A stretch of 64,000 nucleotides of DNA from Ignavibacteriota bacterium (GCA_016716225.1 JADJWT010000001.1:1550001-1614000); one strand, 5' to 3'; positions 1-10,716 are shown, numbered from the stretch's first letter. Numbers and translations are program-made. Notes: a model not told the origin generated them from the sequence alone.

Positions 1-3000
1 ATTTGTCAGAATAAAGATATTCAAATTGATAAAGATGCAAATATTTTCTCTCATTATTTTCTTTCATCAATTCTTCCGTTAAATAAAATTTTGGGATTGA
101 AAAGCGGAAATAATTTTGAAGAAGAAATTAATGAATTAACCAATATTCAAAATTCATCAGAAAAAATTTTTATAAAAGGAATTTCTTTTATAGAAGAAAA
201 TAATTTTAAAGGCGGATTACTTTTATTTCAAAAAGTAAATATTAATTCTGAAAATAATTTTGATGTTTCAAATCAATATTCAATTTCGCAATTATTAAGG
301 AATATTTGTTCGTGTTATTTAATTGCGGATTTATCAGGAAAAATTATTTTAAGAACGGATAGCAATGATACTTGCAGTGAAAATATTAATTCCTCTGGAA
401 ATACAATTGAAAGTATTTTTAATAATGAGCAAAACATAATAATTAAGAAATTTATTGAAAGAGCAATTGCAGAAAATTCCAACCAAAATTTTGAATTGAT
501 TTTTTATTCGGATATTGAAACATTTACTTATAAAACGGTCATTGTTCCGCTTAATAACAACAAGGGCGATGTGATTTCGCTATTATTTTTATTCAAAGAA
601 AAAAATTATTTAAATAATGATACGGCAGAATATTTGAGTAACGCTAAAGAACTACAAATTTATAAAACATTTACTTCAGCTGGCTCAGAAGCATTTTTCA
701 AAACTAATTTAAATGGAATAATTACATATTGGTCAAACAACGCAGAACTACTTTTCATCAAGAAAAATGATGATGTTGTTGATCAATTTTTGGAAGAAAT
801 TTTTCCCGAGTTGAATAAAAATAATTTTGACAAATTAAGAAGTGAACTTATAACTTTAGGCAGCTGGGAAGGCGAGTTGAAGCATTTAATTAACGGAACA
901 GAATTCGCAGCAAAAACAAAAGTTAAACTTCACAAAACGAATAGATTTAGTGAATTATTATTTTATTGCGATAAAGTAAATGTTCAGCTTCAAAAATTAA
1001 ATTATGCAAAAGAGGAAGAAAATAATTTCTTTAGAGAAACAGTTTTAAAATCCTATGAAATGATTCTTCAAGCAAATCCTTACGGCACAATACTTTTTGC
1101 AAATGAAAAATTTTGTAATATTTTTGGTTACGAACTTGATGAAATTAGAGGAATTGCTTTTCTTGATTTAGTAGATAGAAGTTACAGATTAGAAAATGAT
1201 TTAAGTGATTTTTCAACTGCGGTTTATAAAAAATCTTTTGAACATTTACCAATGATTACTAAACTTGGTAAAATGTTAGATATAAAATCAAATACAAACA
1301 TTTCGCTTTCCGGAACGAATTTAAAATATTTTACAATTTACCTTTCCGTTATTGATTATGGCAAACAGCTTGATTCTGAAATTTCCGAAACATTATTAGA
1401 AAATTTTCCGGGAGCAATTGCTGTACTAAAACATAATTTCATTATTGAGTTAAACAAAACATTTGAAGAATTAATTGGTTCCAAATTGTATTTGCTTAAC
1501 AATGGAATTTCGAAAATTATAAATCCTAACTTTAAAGAAGAATTTGAGAAATTTATAATTGATGAAAAACAAAAACATCATGAAAATCTTATTCCAATTA
1601 TTACGGAAGATGGAAAAGAAATTGAAGTAAGATTCGAAAAAATTTATATCAACAAAGAAAAAAATATTGTTGTATTAAGCATTGATTCGGAATCTTTGAA
1701 ACTTAAAGAGAAGTTTGAAGAATCAAAAAAATATTCAAACGAATTTGCAAATTTTGATCAAGTTTTTTGGAAAGGGCATTTAGAGAATAGCGAAATTATT
1801 ATTGATTCATTCACGGAATCAATTGAAAAAATTACCGGTTACAAAAAATATGATTTTGCAATTAACAAAGATTTGTGGAAAGATATTGTTCATCCGGACG
1901 ATTTTGAAAACTTTGATTTAGCATTTACAAATTTCATTAATGATGACAAAGAAAATCTTCGATTAGAATACAGAATAATTTCAAAATCCGGAATAATTGT
2001 TTGGATCAGCAACAGAATAAAAAAAATTAAATCAAAAGAAAATTTATTTGAAAATTTTATTGGAATAATTGATAACATAACTGAATCGGTTTTAAGTAAA
2101 GAAGAACTTAACAAGAAAATTTCTGAACTTGAAAAACTTAATAATACGAAAGATAAATTCATATCAATAATTTCTCATGATCTAAAAGCTCCCTTTACAT
2201 CAATAGTTGGATTTGCTGAATTAGGATTTACCCAAACAGATCTAACAGTTGAAGAAATGAAAGAATATTTTGGATATATCACAAACGCATCAATTCATAC
2301 TTTGGATTTAATAAATAGTTTGCTTGATTGGACAAGATTACAAACCGGAAGATTAGTTATAAAACCAACAACGGTTAATGCAAATTATTTGGTTAGAAAA
2401 ACCACAGAAATTTTAACTGGATTTGCTGCACAAAAAAATATTTCCGTAAATGTAAAAGTTGATGAGAATATTTTTGTTCAAGCAGATGAAGGAATTTTAA
2501 CACAAGTTTTTAATAATCTTGTTTCAAACTCAATAAAGTTTACTGAAAAAGGCGGAAGTATAAATATTTCTGCAAGAAAATTAGATGATCAGCAGAAAGT
2601 TGAATTCATTGTTAAAGATTCCGGTGTTGGAATTGAGCAAGAAGATATTAAAAAACTTTTTCTAGTTGAAGAAAAACACTCAACTTTAGGTACGGAAGGC
2701 GAGCGGGGAACCGGACTTGGATTAAGTTTGGTAAAAGAAATTGTTGAAAAACATAACGGAAAAATTTATGTAAAAAGTGAAGTAAATGTGGGAACAGAAT
2801 TTATTTTTACAATTCCTATTTCAACACCATCAATTTTATTAATTGATGATAAACAAACTGAAAGAGTTATTTACTCAAAATTAATTGAAAGTTTAACAGA
2901 CGGAATTTTAGTTTATACTGCATCAAATTTTGAAGAAGCAAAAAAAATTATAAATGATAAAATGCCGATGTTGGTTATTTCTGAAAGCAATATTAACGGA

Positions 3001-3201
3001 ATTAACTCAAGTGATTTTTATAAATTGTTAAATAACAATTCCCCAAGATACATTCCAACATACTTTGTGTTAACAAGAAAAATAAGTAAAGAAGAATTTG
3101 ATAAGTGCAGAAATATTGGTGTTGACGGTATACAAACAAAACCTATCGAAATAAAACTGCTAAAATCAATTTTAGATACTTTTATTCTTGGAGTAAAATA
3201 A
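1..3201 (+). CDS. Hybrid PAS-domain sensor histidine kinase with C-terminal receiver (5' end cut by window)
   Basis: The frame is open to base 1; a TTG at 91 is available but the coding sequence reads through it (upstream residues include NIFSHYFLSSILPLN), so the gene probably begins outside the window. Numbering from 91, four PAS-like segments lie at about 195-295, 325-425, 440-540 and 555-665. The last ends in a PAC-like stretch (EYRIISKSGIIVWIS). HisKA follows with the H-box SIISHDLKAPF (His696), then a HATPase with N-box NLVSNSIKF and G-boxes GVGIEQ and GTGLGLSLV. A receiver domain occupies about 918-1030. It has the acidic pair (LLIDD) and the late Thr and Lys (FVLTRK, QTKP), but Glu965 stands where the phosphoryl-acceptor Asp is expected. 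No transmembrane segment is visible, so it is probably a cytosolic sensor. Its ligand and partner regulator cannot be read from the sequence. Confidence 0.93.
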   Translation: MCQNKDIQIDKDANIFSHYFLSSILPLNKILGLKSGNNFEEEINELTNIQNSSEKIFIKGISFIEENNFKGGLLLFQKVNINSENNFDVSNQYSISQLLRNICSCYLIADLSGKIILRTDSNDTCSENINSSGNTIESIFNNEQNIIIKKFIERAIAENSNQNFELIFYSDIETFTYKTVIVPLNNNKGDVISLLFLFKEKNYLNNDTAEYLSNAKELQIYKTFTSAGSEAFFKTNLNGIITYWSNNAELLFIKKNDDVVDQFLEEIFPELNKNNFDKLRSELITLGSWEGELKHLINGTEFAAKTKVKLHKTNRFSELLFYCDKVNVQLQKLNYAKEEENNFFRETVLKSYEMILQANPYGTILFANEKFCNIFGYELDEIRGIAFLDLVDRSYRLENDLSDFSTAVYKKSFEHLPMITKLGKMLDIKSNTNISLSGTNLKYFTIYLSVIDYGKQLDSEISETLLENFPGAIAVLKHNFIIELNKTFEELIGSKLYLLNNGISKIINPNFKEEFEKFIIDEKQKHHENLIPIITEDGKEIEVRFEKIYINKEKNIVVLSIDSESLKLKEKFEESKKYSNEFANFDQVFWKGHLENSEIIIDSFTESIEKITGYKKYDFAINKDLWKDIVHPDDFENFDLAFTNFINDDKENLRLEYRIISKSGIIVWISNRIKKIKSKENLFENFIGIIDNITESVLSKEELNKKISELEKLNNTKDKFISIISHDLKAPFTSIVGFAELGFTQTDLTVEEMKEYFGYITNASIHTLDLINSLLDWTRLQTGRLVIKPTTVNANYLVRKTTEILTGFAAQKNISVNVKVDENIFVQADEGILTQVFNNLVSNSIKFTEKGGSINISARKLDDQQKVEFIVKDSGVGIEQEDIKKLFLVEEKHSTLGTEGERGTGLGLSLVKEIVEKHNGKIYVKSEVNVGTEFIFTIPISTPSILLIDDKQTERVIYSKLIESLTDGILVYTASNFEEAKKIINDKMPMLVISESNINGINSSDFYKLLNNNSPRYIPTYFVLTRKISKEEFDKCRNIGVDGIQTKPIEIKLLKSILDTFILGVK

Positions 3202-3227
3202 TCTTAAACTGTAAAAAACTTTCAAAA

Positions 3228-5351
3228 CTATTTTTGTTTTAAAACTATTCCCGTAGAGGGATTTAAAACTATTGATCCGGAAATTGATTTAATAATATCC
3301 GGCAGAACAAAATTTTCATCTGCTAAAACTTCCCACCAACCAGAAGGAAGATCAAATTTTAATTCTTGATTTCTATCAGCATTAAAAATTACTATGTAAT
3401 GCTTATTGTTAAATTTTACTTGGTAAGCTAAAGCAAATTCATTTTTCTTAAAATTTTGGAAGGAATAATCATCGTAATCAGCTTTGCTAAAAACCTTGTG
3501 AAATTTTCTGAGTTTTATCAAACCTTTATAATAATTGAGAAGTTCTTTATTCAATTCTGCATGAACAAAATTTATGTAATTTGTGTTGTTATCTTTGTTA
3601 TAAGTATTGTGATCAATTGTTCCGGCTTCAACATCTTCAATATTTTCATCTAACTCAATAACTTTTGATCTGCCAAATTCTTGGCCTTCGTGAATCATTG
3701 TTATACCTTGCGAAGTAAACAAAAATAACGCAGCCAATTTATGTAGTTGTAATTCTTCATGAGAGAGATGAACATTTTTATTAATATTTGTAATTACTTC
3801 ATCTTTTCTAATTTTTCCCAAACCCAATCTGATAAAATCGCCAAGTGTATATCCATCATGAGATTCCAAATAATTTACGGAGTGTTCCGGTTCTTGAAAC
3901 AAACCATGTTCTTCATTAATTAAAGTTCCACGCACATAACTTTTAATTCTATCAATATTATTATTTCCGTACCATTTACCAAAAATCCATCCTAAACCAT
4001 TAAATGGGTTTTCACCTTTTACACCATTTCTAATTTGATCATTCCAGCTTCCCCATTCGCGTAAAGAAAATCCCATTGGATCATAACCACCGCCCCAAGG
4101 TTCACAGACAAATACGACGTCCGGATTTATTTTTCTAGCTTCTCTAATTATCGATTCTATAGTTTCCCAGTCAATTAATTTCCCTAAATCAAATCTAAAT
4201 CCATCAATATGATATTCTTTCATCCAATAAATTATGCTTTCAACAATTAGTCTTCTGAGCATTGGTCTTTCGGTTTTTAGATCATTACCGCAATAACTTT
4301 CTGCAATATAATTTCCTTTTTCATCAAGTCTGAAATAATATTGTTTATCAATTTCCTTCAAATTTCCAATTTCATATTCAGATAAATGATTATAAACCAC
4401 ATCCATAATTACTGCAATTTTATTTTTATGGAAAGCTTTAACCATATCTTTGAATTGTTTGACTTGTTCTCCATTTACACCAAGCCATTTACCCCTTGTT
4501 AAAACTCCAATATTTTCTGCATAATATGATGCGGGTGCAAAAAAGTTGGATGTCATGTAACCCCAATGATTTCTTTCATACGGATTCCAAGTATTATACT
4601 TTCCCGCTAAAGAATCCTTAAAAGGAATTTCACAATAACCATATTCTTGAGATGGCAAAAGTTCAACAGTATTTACACCAAGAGATTTTATATAATTAAT
4701 TCCGCCTGTAATTTTTTCTTCAACTAAACCTTTATATGTTCCGGGGAAATTAGATCCGGAAGATTTGTGAGAAGTTAAATCTCTAACATGCATTTCGTAA
4801 ATAATTAATTCTCTCCAATCTCTCTGAATCCAAGTATCATCTTCCCAATCATAATTTTCATTGTAAACAATTGATTTTCTTGGATTTAAATAATCGCTAA
4901 AAGTTGCAACAGCTTTTGCATATGGATCAACACACAAAGGTGGAATATTTTTATTTTCAATTTCACTCTCAGAAAAAACTTGGTAAGCATAAAATTTATT
5001 TTTCAAATTTTGTTCAACATTAAATTCCCAAACACCGTTTTCGTCTTTTGTCATTTTATAATCTAAAGAATTTGTGTCATCAACTTTTTCAAATATTTTT
5101 AAAATAACTTGTTCTGCATTTGGAGCAAAAATTCTAAATGTTGTTTGATTTTCCGAAACAATAGAACCCAATTCTTTATTTGAATACAATGAATTAATTT
5201 GATGATGCGAATATTTATGCTTTGATGTATCTGAATTTATAAATTCTCTATTTTCTGAAATATACAACTTACAACCCTCTGTATTTATTTTTGGAATAAG
5301 AAGAATAATTGCTGTAAAGGCAAATATTTTTAATTGCGCTTTCATAGACAT
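3228..5351 (-). CDS. Exported GH13 debranching enzyme (pullulanase/isoamylase type)
   Basis: This enzyme hydrolyses alpha-1,6 branch points in glycogen, starch or pullulan. A hydrophobic N-terminus (residues 1-24) suggests export, although TEGC is a poor lipobox. A CBM48-like beta domain lies at about 65-155 (TTFRIFAPNAEQV). The catalytic barrel shows all four GH13 regions: DVVYNH (317-322), GFRFDLGK with nucleophile Asp388, FVCEPWG with acid/base Glu417, and YLESHDG with Asp499. The stretch NHWGYMTSNFFAP is shared with isoamylase/GlgX-type enzymes. A C-terminal all-beta domain ends the protein. At 707 residues it has the usual length. Two ATGs lie close together at the start and the first is used here. 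The choice between pullulanase and isoamylase is not settled by sequence reading alone. Confidence 0.9.
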   Translation of the reverse strand: MSMKAQLKIFAFTAIILLIPKINTEGCKLYISENREFINSDTSKHKYSHHQINSLYSNKELGSIVSENQTTFRIFAPNAEQVILKIFEKVDDTNSLDYKMTKDENGVWEFNVEQNLKNKFYAYQVFSESEIENKNIPPLCVDPYAKAVATFSDYLNPRKSIVYNENYDWEDDTWIQRDWRELIIYEMHVRDLTSHKSSGSNFPGTYKGLVEEKITGGINYIKSLGVNTVELLPSQEYGYCEIPFKDSLAGKYNTWNPYERNHWGYMTSNFFAPASYYAENIGVLTRGKWLGVNGEQVKQFKDMVKAFHKNKIAVIMDVVYNHLSEYEIGNLKEIDKQYYFRLDEKGNYIAESYCGNDLKTERPMLRRLIVESIIYWMKEYHIDGFRFDLGKLIDWETIESIIREARKINPDVVFVCEPWGGGYDPMGFSLREWGSWNDQIRNGVKGENPFNGLGWIFGKWYGNNNIDRIKSYVRGTLINEEHGLFQEPEHSVNYLESHDGYTLGDFIRLGLGKIRKDEVITNINKNVHLSHEELQLHKLAALFLFTSQGITMIHEGQEFGRSKVIELDENIEDVEAGTIDHNTYNKDNNTNYINFVHAELNKELLNYYKGLIKLRKFHKVFSKADYDDYSFQNFKKNEFALAYQVKFNNKHYIVIFNADRNQELKFDLPSGWWEVLADENFVLPDIIKSISGSIVLNPSTGIVLKQK

Positions 5352-5386
5352 TATCGTATTAAATTATTTGCAAATTAAATAAAAGT

Positions 5387-5418
5387 AACAAACCTTACAA
5401 GATTTTGTAAAGTTTGTT
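5387..5418 (-). terminator. Hairpin downstream of the lipoprotein gene
   Basis: A 14-bp stem with one mismatch (5387-5400 against 5405-5418) has a 4-nt loop. On the minus strand it is followed by a T-rich run. It sits between the lipoprotein stop and the start of the GH13 gene, so it may separate their transcripts. Confidence 0.6.
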
Positions 5419-5447
5419 AAGGGAAAAAAAGTTACAATTTTATTTTT

Positions 5448-5876
5448 TTAGTAGCGAGTATCAATATTTTCTGATGAAGTAGAAAGCGGGGTAATTTCAA
5501 ATTCTGCACTATTTCTATAATATGCATTATTGTTTACATGTAAAATTTGAATTCTGTAGTGATGTGAACCTGATAAATTTGATGGAATTTTCCATTCAAA
5601 AATGCCGTCATTTTCTGTTGATTCTGCAATTGTCATAACTTTATTAAACTTTCTAATTAAATCGATTTTAACATAGTCAAGATTATCAGTTATAGCCCAT
5701 TTAATTTTGTAAGTATTATTTTGCTCCCATTTATCTGTGTCCAAAGGACTATGTACTTGTAGTGAGTTTGGATAAAAACTTTCCTCTTTTATTTCTTCAT
5801 TTGTTGGATTTGTTACCGTATCTCTGCATGAAGCAAGAATTACAAATATTATTAAGAGCAATAATAACGTTTTCAT
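5448..5876 (-). CDS. Small lipoprotein with a Kre9/KNH-like (Ser-Thr-rich GPI-type) domain
   Basis: The start is taken at the ATG preceded by AGAGGTAATT (Shine-Dalgarno spacing of 5) rather than at an upstream in-frame TTG. Residues 1-16 form a lipoprotein signal ending in the lipobox LASC, so the mature protein is probably lipid-anchored. The rest is a single beta-sandwich of about 90 residues with the pattern W.NNTYKIKW ... GIFEWKIPSNLSGSHHYRIQI. This pattern is typical of the fungal/bacterial Kre9-KNH family (PF10342), recalled from memory rather than searched. Its function is unknown; the fold is usually a surface-adhesion or wall-associated module. A terminator-like hairpin follows it, which favours an independent transcript. 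Confidence 0.75.
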   Translation of the reverse strand: MKTLLLLLIIFVILASCRDTVTNPTNEEIKEESFYPNSLQVHSPLDTDKWEQNNTYKIKWAITDNLDYVKIDLIRKFNKVMTIAESTENDGIFEWKIPSNLSGSHHYRIQILHVNNNAYYRNSAEFEITPLSTSSENIDTRY

Positions 5877-5943
5877 AATTACCTCTAACAAAATTTTTAT
5901 TTAAAATAAGAATATTTGAACGAATAATAAAGAAAAATTCGAA

Positions 5944-8520
5944 TTAAAAATAGTGAGGAACTATAGTCTCCAGAATTAAAGCGAGTTTTAGGATTTTACT
6001 TTCCATTAAATCCGGCATCTCGATATAAACTAAATATATTCCGCTTGCAACCCAAAAATTATGTTCATTTGTTAAATCCCAAGTTATGTATTGAGATTCA
6101 TTATCTTTATAAATTGTTCTTACTAAATGACCCGCTATATTATAAATTCTTATTTTTGCTCTCTGAGGCAAATTTGAGAATGTAATGAATTTTTCGTATT
6201 GACTATTTTCATTTGTATGAGTTGCATAATATGGGTTTGGGAAAACATTAATTTTTTCAATTTCTCTCTTTTGAATTTCATCTTTATTGAATTTGGAACC
6301 AGTGGTATTAAATACAAATAAACTATCAATAGATATTGGAGAATTTGAAGAATCAATTATTTCTATATTAATTTGAATTCCGTTTACATAAACTGGTGCA
6401 TAATCTCCAAATGAATTTTGAATGTGAATTTTATTATTATCAGATAATATGTTACCATTTTTATCAATTAAGTCCCAAGTAGTTTTGCTCCAAAAATCAT
6501 TAATATTAAATGATATTTTATATTCATTTTCAATTAAACTTTCGGGATTTGCTATTGTGGAAATTATATTTATTGTTTTTTCCGGATCTGTGTAATTATA
6601 AATTGTATCACCATAATTTACGCCATAATATTCTACCGAGTTAATTACCTGCGGAATTGCGCTTAATGTGTAAATCTCTGATTCGATAATTTTGGGAACA
6701 TTCAAAATATTTTTATTTGTTAAATAAAACGAAATACCGAAATAATATTCAGTTCCGTTATTTAAATATTTTCCAGAAAATTTATCGTATTCAATTAAAA
6801 TATGTCTTTTTATTCCAGAATCATTTGCAATTTTTAAAACTTTGTTTGAATAAAAATTGTTCTCCTCATCATAAATTTCTGATGTAATATTTTTCACTTC
6901 GTCAATAATATCAAAATTACCCACAACTTTTGCTTCTTCTTTTACAAAATTTCTGTTAGGAAACTGATAAATTGTATAACCTTGAAATTTGAACAATTGA
7001 CTATCATAATTTTCGATTTTTGAAACATTGTCAGAATCATACCAAGTAAGAATAATTTGTTTGTCTAATTCAATTTTTTTTAATTCAATAGGAAAACTTA
7101 CAAGCTGAGATAAGTCCCTAAAATCATTTTCATACAAATATTCTGCAAATTCACAATTATTTTTTAATGATGTAATTGCTTGAAGTCTATCTATGTTTTC
7201 ATTCCCCCCGGCAACAATTTCCGCAATAATTACTTCTTGTGTATCTCCCGGAGCTATTGTAAACGGACCGCTGTTTATTGCTAATCTACGATCTGCAGGT
7301 CCATATTTATCAATACTTTCGTACCATCCAATTTTATTTACTGGGTCACCTGGCACAGAATATTTTGTGGGTTTGTTAGTTAGTGGGTCCAAAATTAAAT
7401 TTCCAAATACATCAAGTGCCTGCATAATTTTATAAAATTGAAGAGTTCCAAAATCGTAATCACCTATATCTGGATCATCAAAACCAGAATTGAAATTTTT
7501 TAATAATCTAACAAATGAAGTCATTTTTAAATTTTTATAACCATTTAATATTTTTCCATTGAATTTTGCTATATCTGTTGAATTACCTTTAACAATAGGT
7601 CCTTGTAAAATATTAAAACCAACAGCTGGAACTTCATATCCATAATAATCATCTTGTAATTCGCCATTATAAGCAAAACCTAAGTTTAGATTTGTATCAC
7701 ATCCAACATAATCATCTCCGGCATAACCAACGTCTGGATCGCACCATTGAGAAACATACATTTCTTCAAAGATATTCTTACTTTTATTAATTAAGATAAA
7801 TTTCTTAAAAAATAACTTTTCTAGAACATCAATGTTTTTATATCCCCAAATTGTAACTTGCATTTCCATTCCCATAGTTGGAGAGCCGTATAATTCTTTT
7901 GCTCTATTAGAATCTAAATCATTTGCTACATACCAAAGTGTTTGAGAAGCTCCGGGAATTCCTGGAATATCAATTTCGGGATTATAATTCCCATTATTAT
8001 CTACATCTTTAAATGGTGCTCCATCTTCCGCTGGCCAGTCATACCAATCTTTTGCATATTGATTTCTTATTTCTCGCTCAGATTTTTTTTCGTCTAAAAT
8101 TTCATTGCTAATATTTCCAAATTTGTAATCAGGTCTAACTCTGTAAACTCTTACTTTTTCATCATTTGGATCTTGTGCATTTCCAGATTCTAAAACTTTT
8201 CCGCCGTATAATCCTTGAGAATATGTGGAACCGCCGACCAATATTTTTCCGTTTACTTTTCCACCCCAAACTAATCCCGATTCAAAAACTACAGCTTTGT
8301 TGCTTCCGATTGGATACTCTAAACCGGAATTACCATTAGGATGAATATCAGAATTTCCATCATTATAAATAAATGTTGAAATATTATTGATATTAAATTT
8401 GGAATAATGCGCTTTAATATTTGTCTTTTTGATTTTTTTCAGTGAATCATTGTATGGGTAAATAAGTAAATTGGAAGTAAACATGATCATTGAAGCAAGC
8501 AAGAAAATTTTCGATTTCAT
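5944..8520 (-). CDS. Large exported protein with C-terminal FlgD/T9SS-like sorting domain
   Basis: The start is the ATG encoding MKSKIFLLASMIMF, because the longer frame only adds a weak TTG. A signal peptide covers about residues 1-22. The central approximately 700 residues have no catalytic motif I recognise. They contain repeated aromatic/Asp-Gly rich beta strands (for example DVDNNGNYNPEID and PAEDGAPFKD). The final approximately 95 residues contain INVFPNPYYATH, then KIRIYNIAGHLVRTI and GIYLVYIE. This is the layout of the FlgD-like Ig fold/T9SS type A sorting tail in Bacteroidota and Ignavibacteria. It is probably surface-exposed or secreted. It shares strand and neighbourhood with the next gene, another T9SS-type protein. 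Confidence 0.8.
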   Translation of the reverse strand: MKSKIFLLASMIMFTSNLLIYPYNDSLKKIKKTNIKAHYSKFNINNISTFIYNDGNSDIHPNGNSGLEYPIGSNKAVVFESGLVWGGKVNGKILVGGSTYSQGLYGGKVLESGNAQDPNDEKVRVYRVRPDYKFGNISNEILDEKKSEREIRNQYAKDWYDWPAEDGAPFKDVDNNGNYNPEIDIPGIPGASQTLWYVANDLDSNRAKELYGSPTMGMEMQVTIWGYKNIDVLEKLFFKKFILINKSKNIFEEMYVSQWCDPDVGYAGDDYVGCDTNLNLGFAYNGELQDDYYGYEVPAVGFNILQGPIVKGNSTDIAKFNGKILNGYKNLKMTSFVRLLKNFNSGFDDPDIGDYDFGTLQFYKIMQALDVFGNLILDPLTNKPTKYSVPGDPVNKIGWYESIDKYGPADRRLAINSGPFTIAPGDTQEVIIAEIVAGGNENIDRLQAITSLKNNCEFAEYLYENDFRDLSQLVSFPIELKKIELDKQIILTWYDSDNVSKIENYDSQLFKFQGYTIYQFPNRNFVKEEAKVVGNFDIIDEVKNITSEIYDEENNFYSNKVLKIANDSGIKRHILIEYDKFSGKYLNNGTEYYFGISFYLTNKNILNVPKIIESEIYTLSAIPQVINSVEYYGVNYGDTIYNYTDPEKTINIISTIANPESLIENEYKISFNINDFWSKTTWDLIDKNGNILSDNNKIHIQNSFGDYAPVYVNGIQINIEIIDSSNSPISIDSLFVFNTTGSKFNKDEIQKREIEKINVFPNPYYATHTNENSQYEKFITFSNLPQRAKIRIYNIAGHLVRTIYKDNESQYITWDLTNEHNFWVASGIYLVYIEMPDLMESKILKLALILETIVPHYF

Positions 8521-8621
8521 AAATTCCAAAAAATACTAGCTGAGGGTTATGAATTAAAATAATTTCGTGCAGAAATATATTCAATGCAAATATATAGTTG
8601 CAAATTAAAGTATTAGAAATT

Positions 8622-10592
8622 TTACTTTAATAAAACCATCTTTTTAGAATTGAACAAATGTCCAACTTGCAGCTGATAAACATAAATTCCACTTGGTAAA
8701 CTGCTTCCATCAAATTCAACTTTGTAATTTCCCGGATTTTGTTTTTCGTTTACTAATGTTTTTATTTCTTTTCCCAGAACATCGTATATCAAAATTTTTA
8801 CGTTTGACGATTCACGTTTTTCGTTTGACGGAATAGAATATTTTATTGTCGTTACCGGATTAAACGGATTTGGATAATTTTGTTCTAAACTAAAATCAAA
8901 AATTTGATAAGAATCTTCTATCGAAGTAATATTAGTTACAGTTTTAAATATTAAATTATTTGGATCAAACTCAATATTTTCGGGCATTCCGGCAACTTCA
9001 AAAGTAAAGGATTGATTTTGTAAATTGTTTAATTCTGTGATTAATGTATCCTTTAAATTTGTTCTGATTAAAAACTGAATCGGCATTGTGAAAAAAGTTG
9101 GATTTGAATTTGCTTCTTGAGAAAGTAATAATTGAACATTGTATTTATTATTTCCAACCGAATTGAAATTCCATTCTAAAGAATATTTTGGATAATTTTC
9201 ACCGTAAATCCATTCATCAAAAAAATAATCCAAATCAATTCCGGAAATTTCTTCGCAAACATTTTTAAAATCTTCGGTTTCCGCAACATTATAAGAATAA
9301 TTTAGATGAACTAAATATGACTGCAGCGATTTGAAAAAAAGTGAATCGCCTAAAATTCCTCTTAACATGTGAAGCACAACACCACCTTTTGAATAACTTC
9401 TTGCTCCATCAAAAATTTCAGAAATTGAACTTATATCTTGCACATAAATTGAACCTATTGCGTAGGTTGACCAAAACATTAAAGAATTAATTTCAGCACT
9501 ATAACTTTCTTTACCATATTTCTCTTCAAGCCAAAGTGCTTCCGCATAAGTCGCAAATCCTTCATTAAGCCAAATATTCTGCCAATCTTTGCAAGTTATT
9601 TTATTGCCAAACCATTGATGTGCAAGCTCGTGAGAAACAATTCCTTCACCAAAACTTCCCATTGAAGAAACAGTTTGGTGTTCCATTCCGCCGCCCCAGC
9701 CAAATTCAGCGTGTCCGTATTTTTCTTTTGCAAAAGGATATTCTCCAAATAGATTTGAAAAAACTTCCAACATTTCTGTGGTTTTATCCAAATCCAATTT
9801 TCGTGCATCTGTTAAATTTTCGGGATAGTTATAATGTATAACCGGCATAAATTTGTCTTCAGCGTATTCAAATTGTTGTTCATAAATTTCATAATTAGTC
9901 ATTGCCAAAGAAATTAAATAATGCGCAATCGGGTAACTATTTTTCCATTTAAAAGTTTTTGTACCGTTTCCGTTATTTATTTCTTCAATTAATTTTCCGT
10001 TAGAAACGCTGTAAAAAAAATCATCCGCTGTGATCCAAACATCAGAAGAATCTGCCTTATCTGCCGGTGTATCTTTGCATGGAAACCAATCGCTTGCGCC
10101 GTATGGTTCGCTTAAAGTCCAAATTGCGGGACTTCCATTATGTTCTCTAAACACAAAACTTCCAAATCCGGAACTTCCGGGAATTCCATTATAAATAATT
10201 TGTACGGAAAATTCTTGATTCAAGCTCAAATTTTTTCCCAAATCAATTTTAATTGTATTTGAATTATCATGAATAAAATTAACCGGATTTCCATCGATCG
10301 AAACATTCTGCACATTCATAGTTTTTTGTAAATCGAGAAAAATATTTGTCACATTATCAAAATTACTTTTTGCATTTATTGTAACATTTCCGGAAAGAAA
10401 ATTTGGAGAGTAAGTTATATCGAAAATTAATTTATAATATGTTACATCAAACTTTGAATCGCCACTATAAGTAATATTCATAAAATCATTATGTTTGCTT
10501 AATTGCGATTTAATACAATAATCAATTCCTCTTTCTTGTGAAAAAATATTTACAATTACTGTCATAAAAAAAATCAATATTATTTTTTTCAT
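8622..10592 (-). CDS. Exported M1 family metallo-aminopeptidase with T9SS type A sorting tail
   Basis: This zinc aminopeptidase removes N-terminal residues from peptides, probably outside the cell. A signal peptide covers residues 1-19 (ends IFSQ). The M1 exopeptidase motif appears as GGMEHQT (301-307) in place of GAMEN. The zinc site is complete: HELAH (His321, Glu322, His325) with the third ligand Glu344 in WLNEGFATYAE, the expected 18 residues downstream. The C-terminal approximately 85 residues begin with NYPNPFNPVTTIKYSIP and end with a strand-rich VYQLQVG...KKMVLLK, a classic T9SS type A sorting domain. Length 656 fits M1 plus tail. No T9SS machinery gene lies in this window. Confidence 0.95.
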   Translation of the reverse strand: MKKIILIFFMTVIVNIFSQERGIDYCIKSQLSKHNDFMNITYSGDSKFDVTYYKLIFDITYSPNFLSGNVTINAKSNFDNVTNIFLDLQKTMNVQNVSIDGNPVNFIHDNSNTIKIDLGKNLSLNQEFSVQIIYNGIPGSSGFGSFVFREHNGSPAIWTLSEPYGASDWFPCKDTPADKADSSDVWITADDFFYSVSNGKLIEEINNGNGTKTFKWKNSYPIAHYLISLAMTNYEIYEQQFEYAEDKFMPVIHYNYPENLTDARKLDLDKTTEMLEVFSNLFGEYPFAKEKYGHAEFGWGGGMEHQTVSSMGSFGEGIVSHELAHQWFGNKITCKDWQNIWLNEGFATYAEALWLEEKYGKESYSAEINSLMFWSTYAIGSIYVQDISSISEIFDGARSYSKGGVVLHMLRGILGDSLFFKSLQSYLVHLNYSYNVAETEDFKNVCEEISGIDLDYFFDEWIYGENYPKYSLEWNFNSVGNNKYNVQLLLSQEANSNPTFFTMPIQFLIRTNLKDTLITELNNLQNQSFTFEVAGMPENIEFDPNNLIFKTVTNITSIEDSYQIFDFSLEQNYPNPFNPVTTIKYSIPSNEKRESSNVKILIYDVLGKEIKTLVNEKQNPGNYKVEFDGSSLPSGIYVYQLQVGHLFNSKKMVLLK

Positions 10593-10716
10593 TTTATATT
10601 CTCATTTTTGAAATAAAGCTTCATTTTTTTTGTTAACCAAAATTTAATGTGTAATTTTGAAATAAATAGTAAATAATTAAAAAAAGTTTTTCAAGTTAAT
10701 TATAGGGTTTCTTTTA

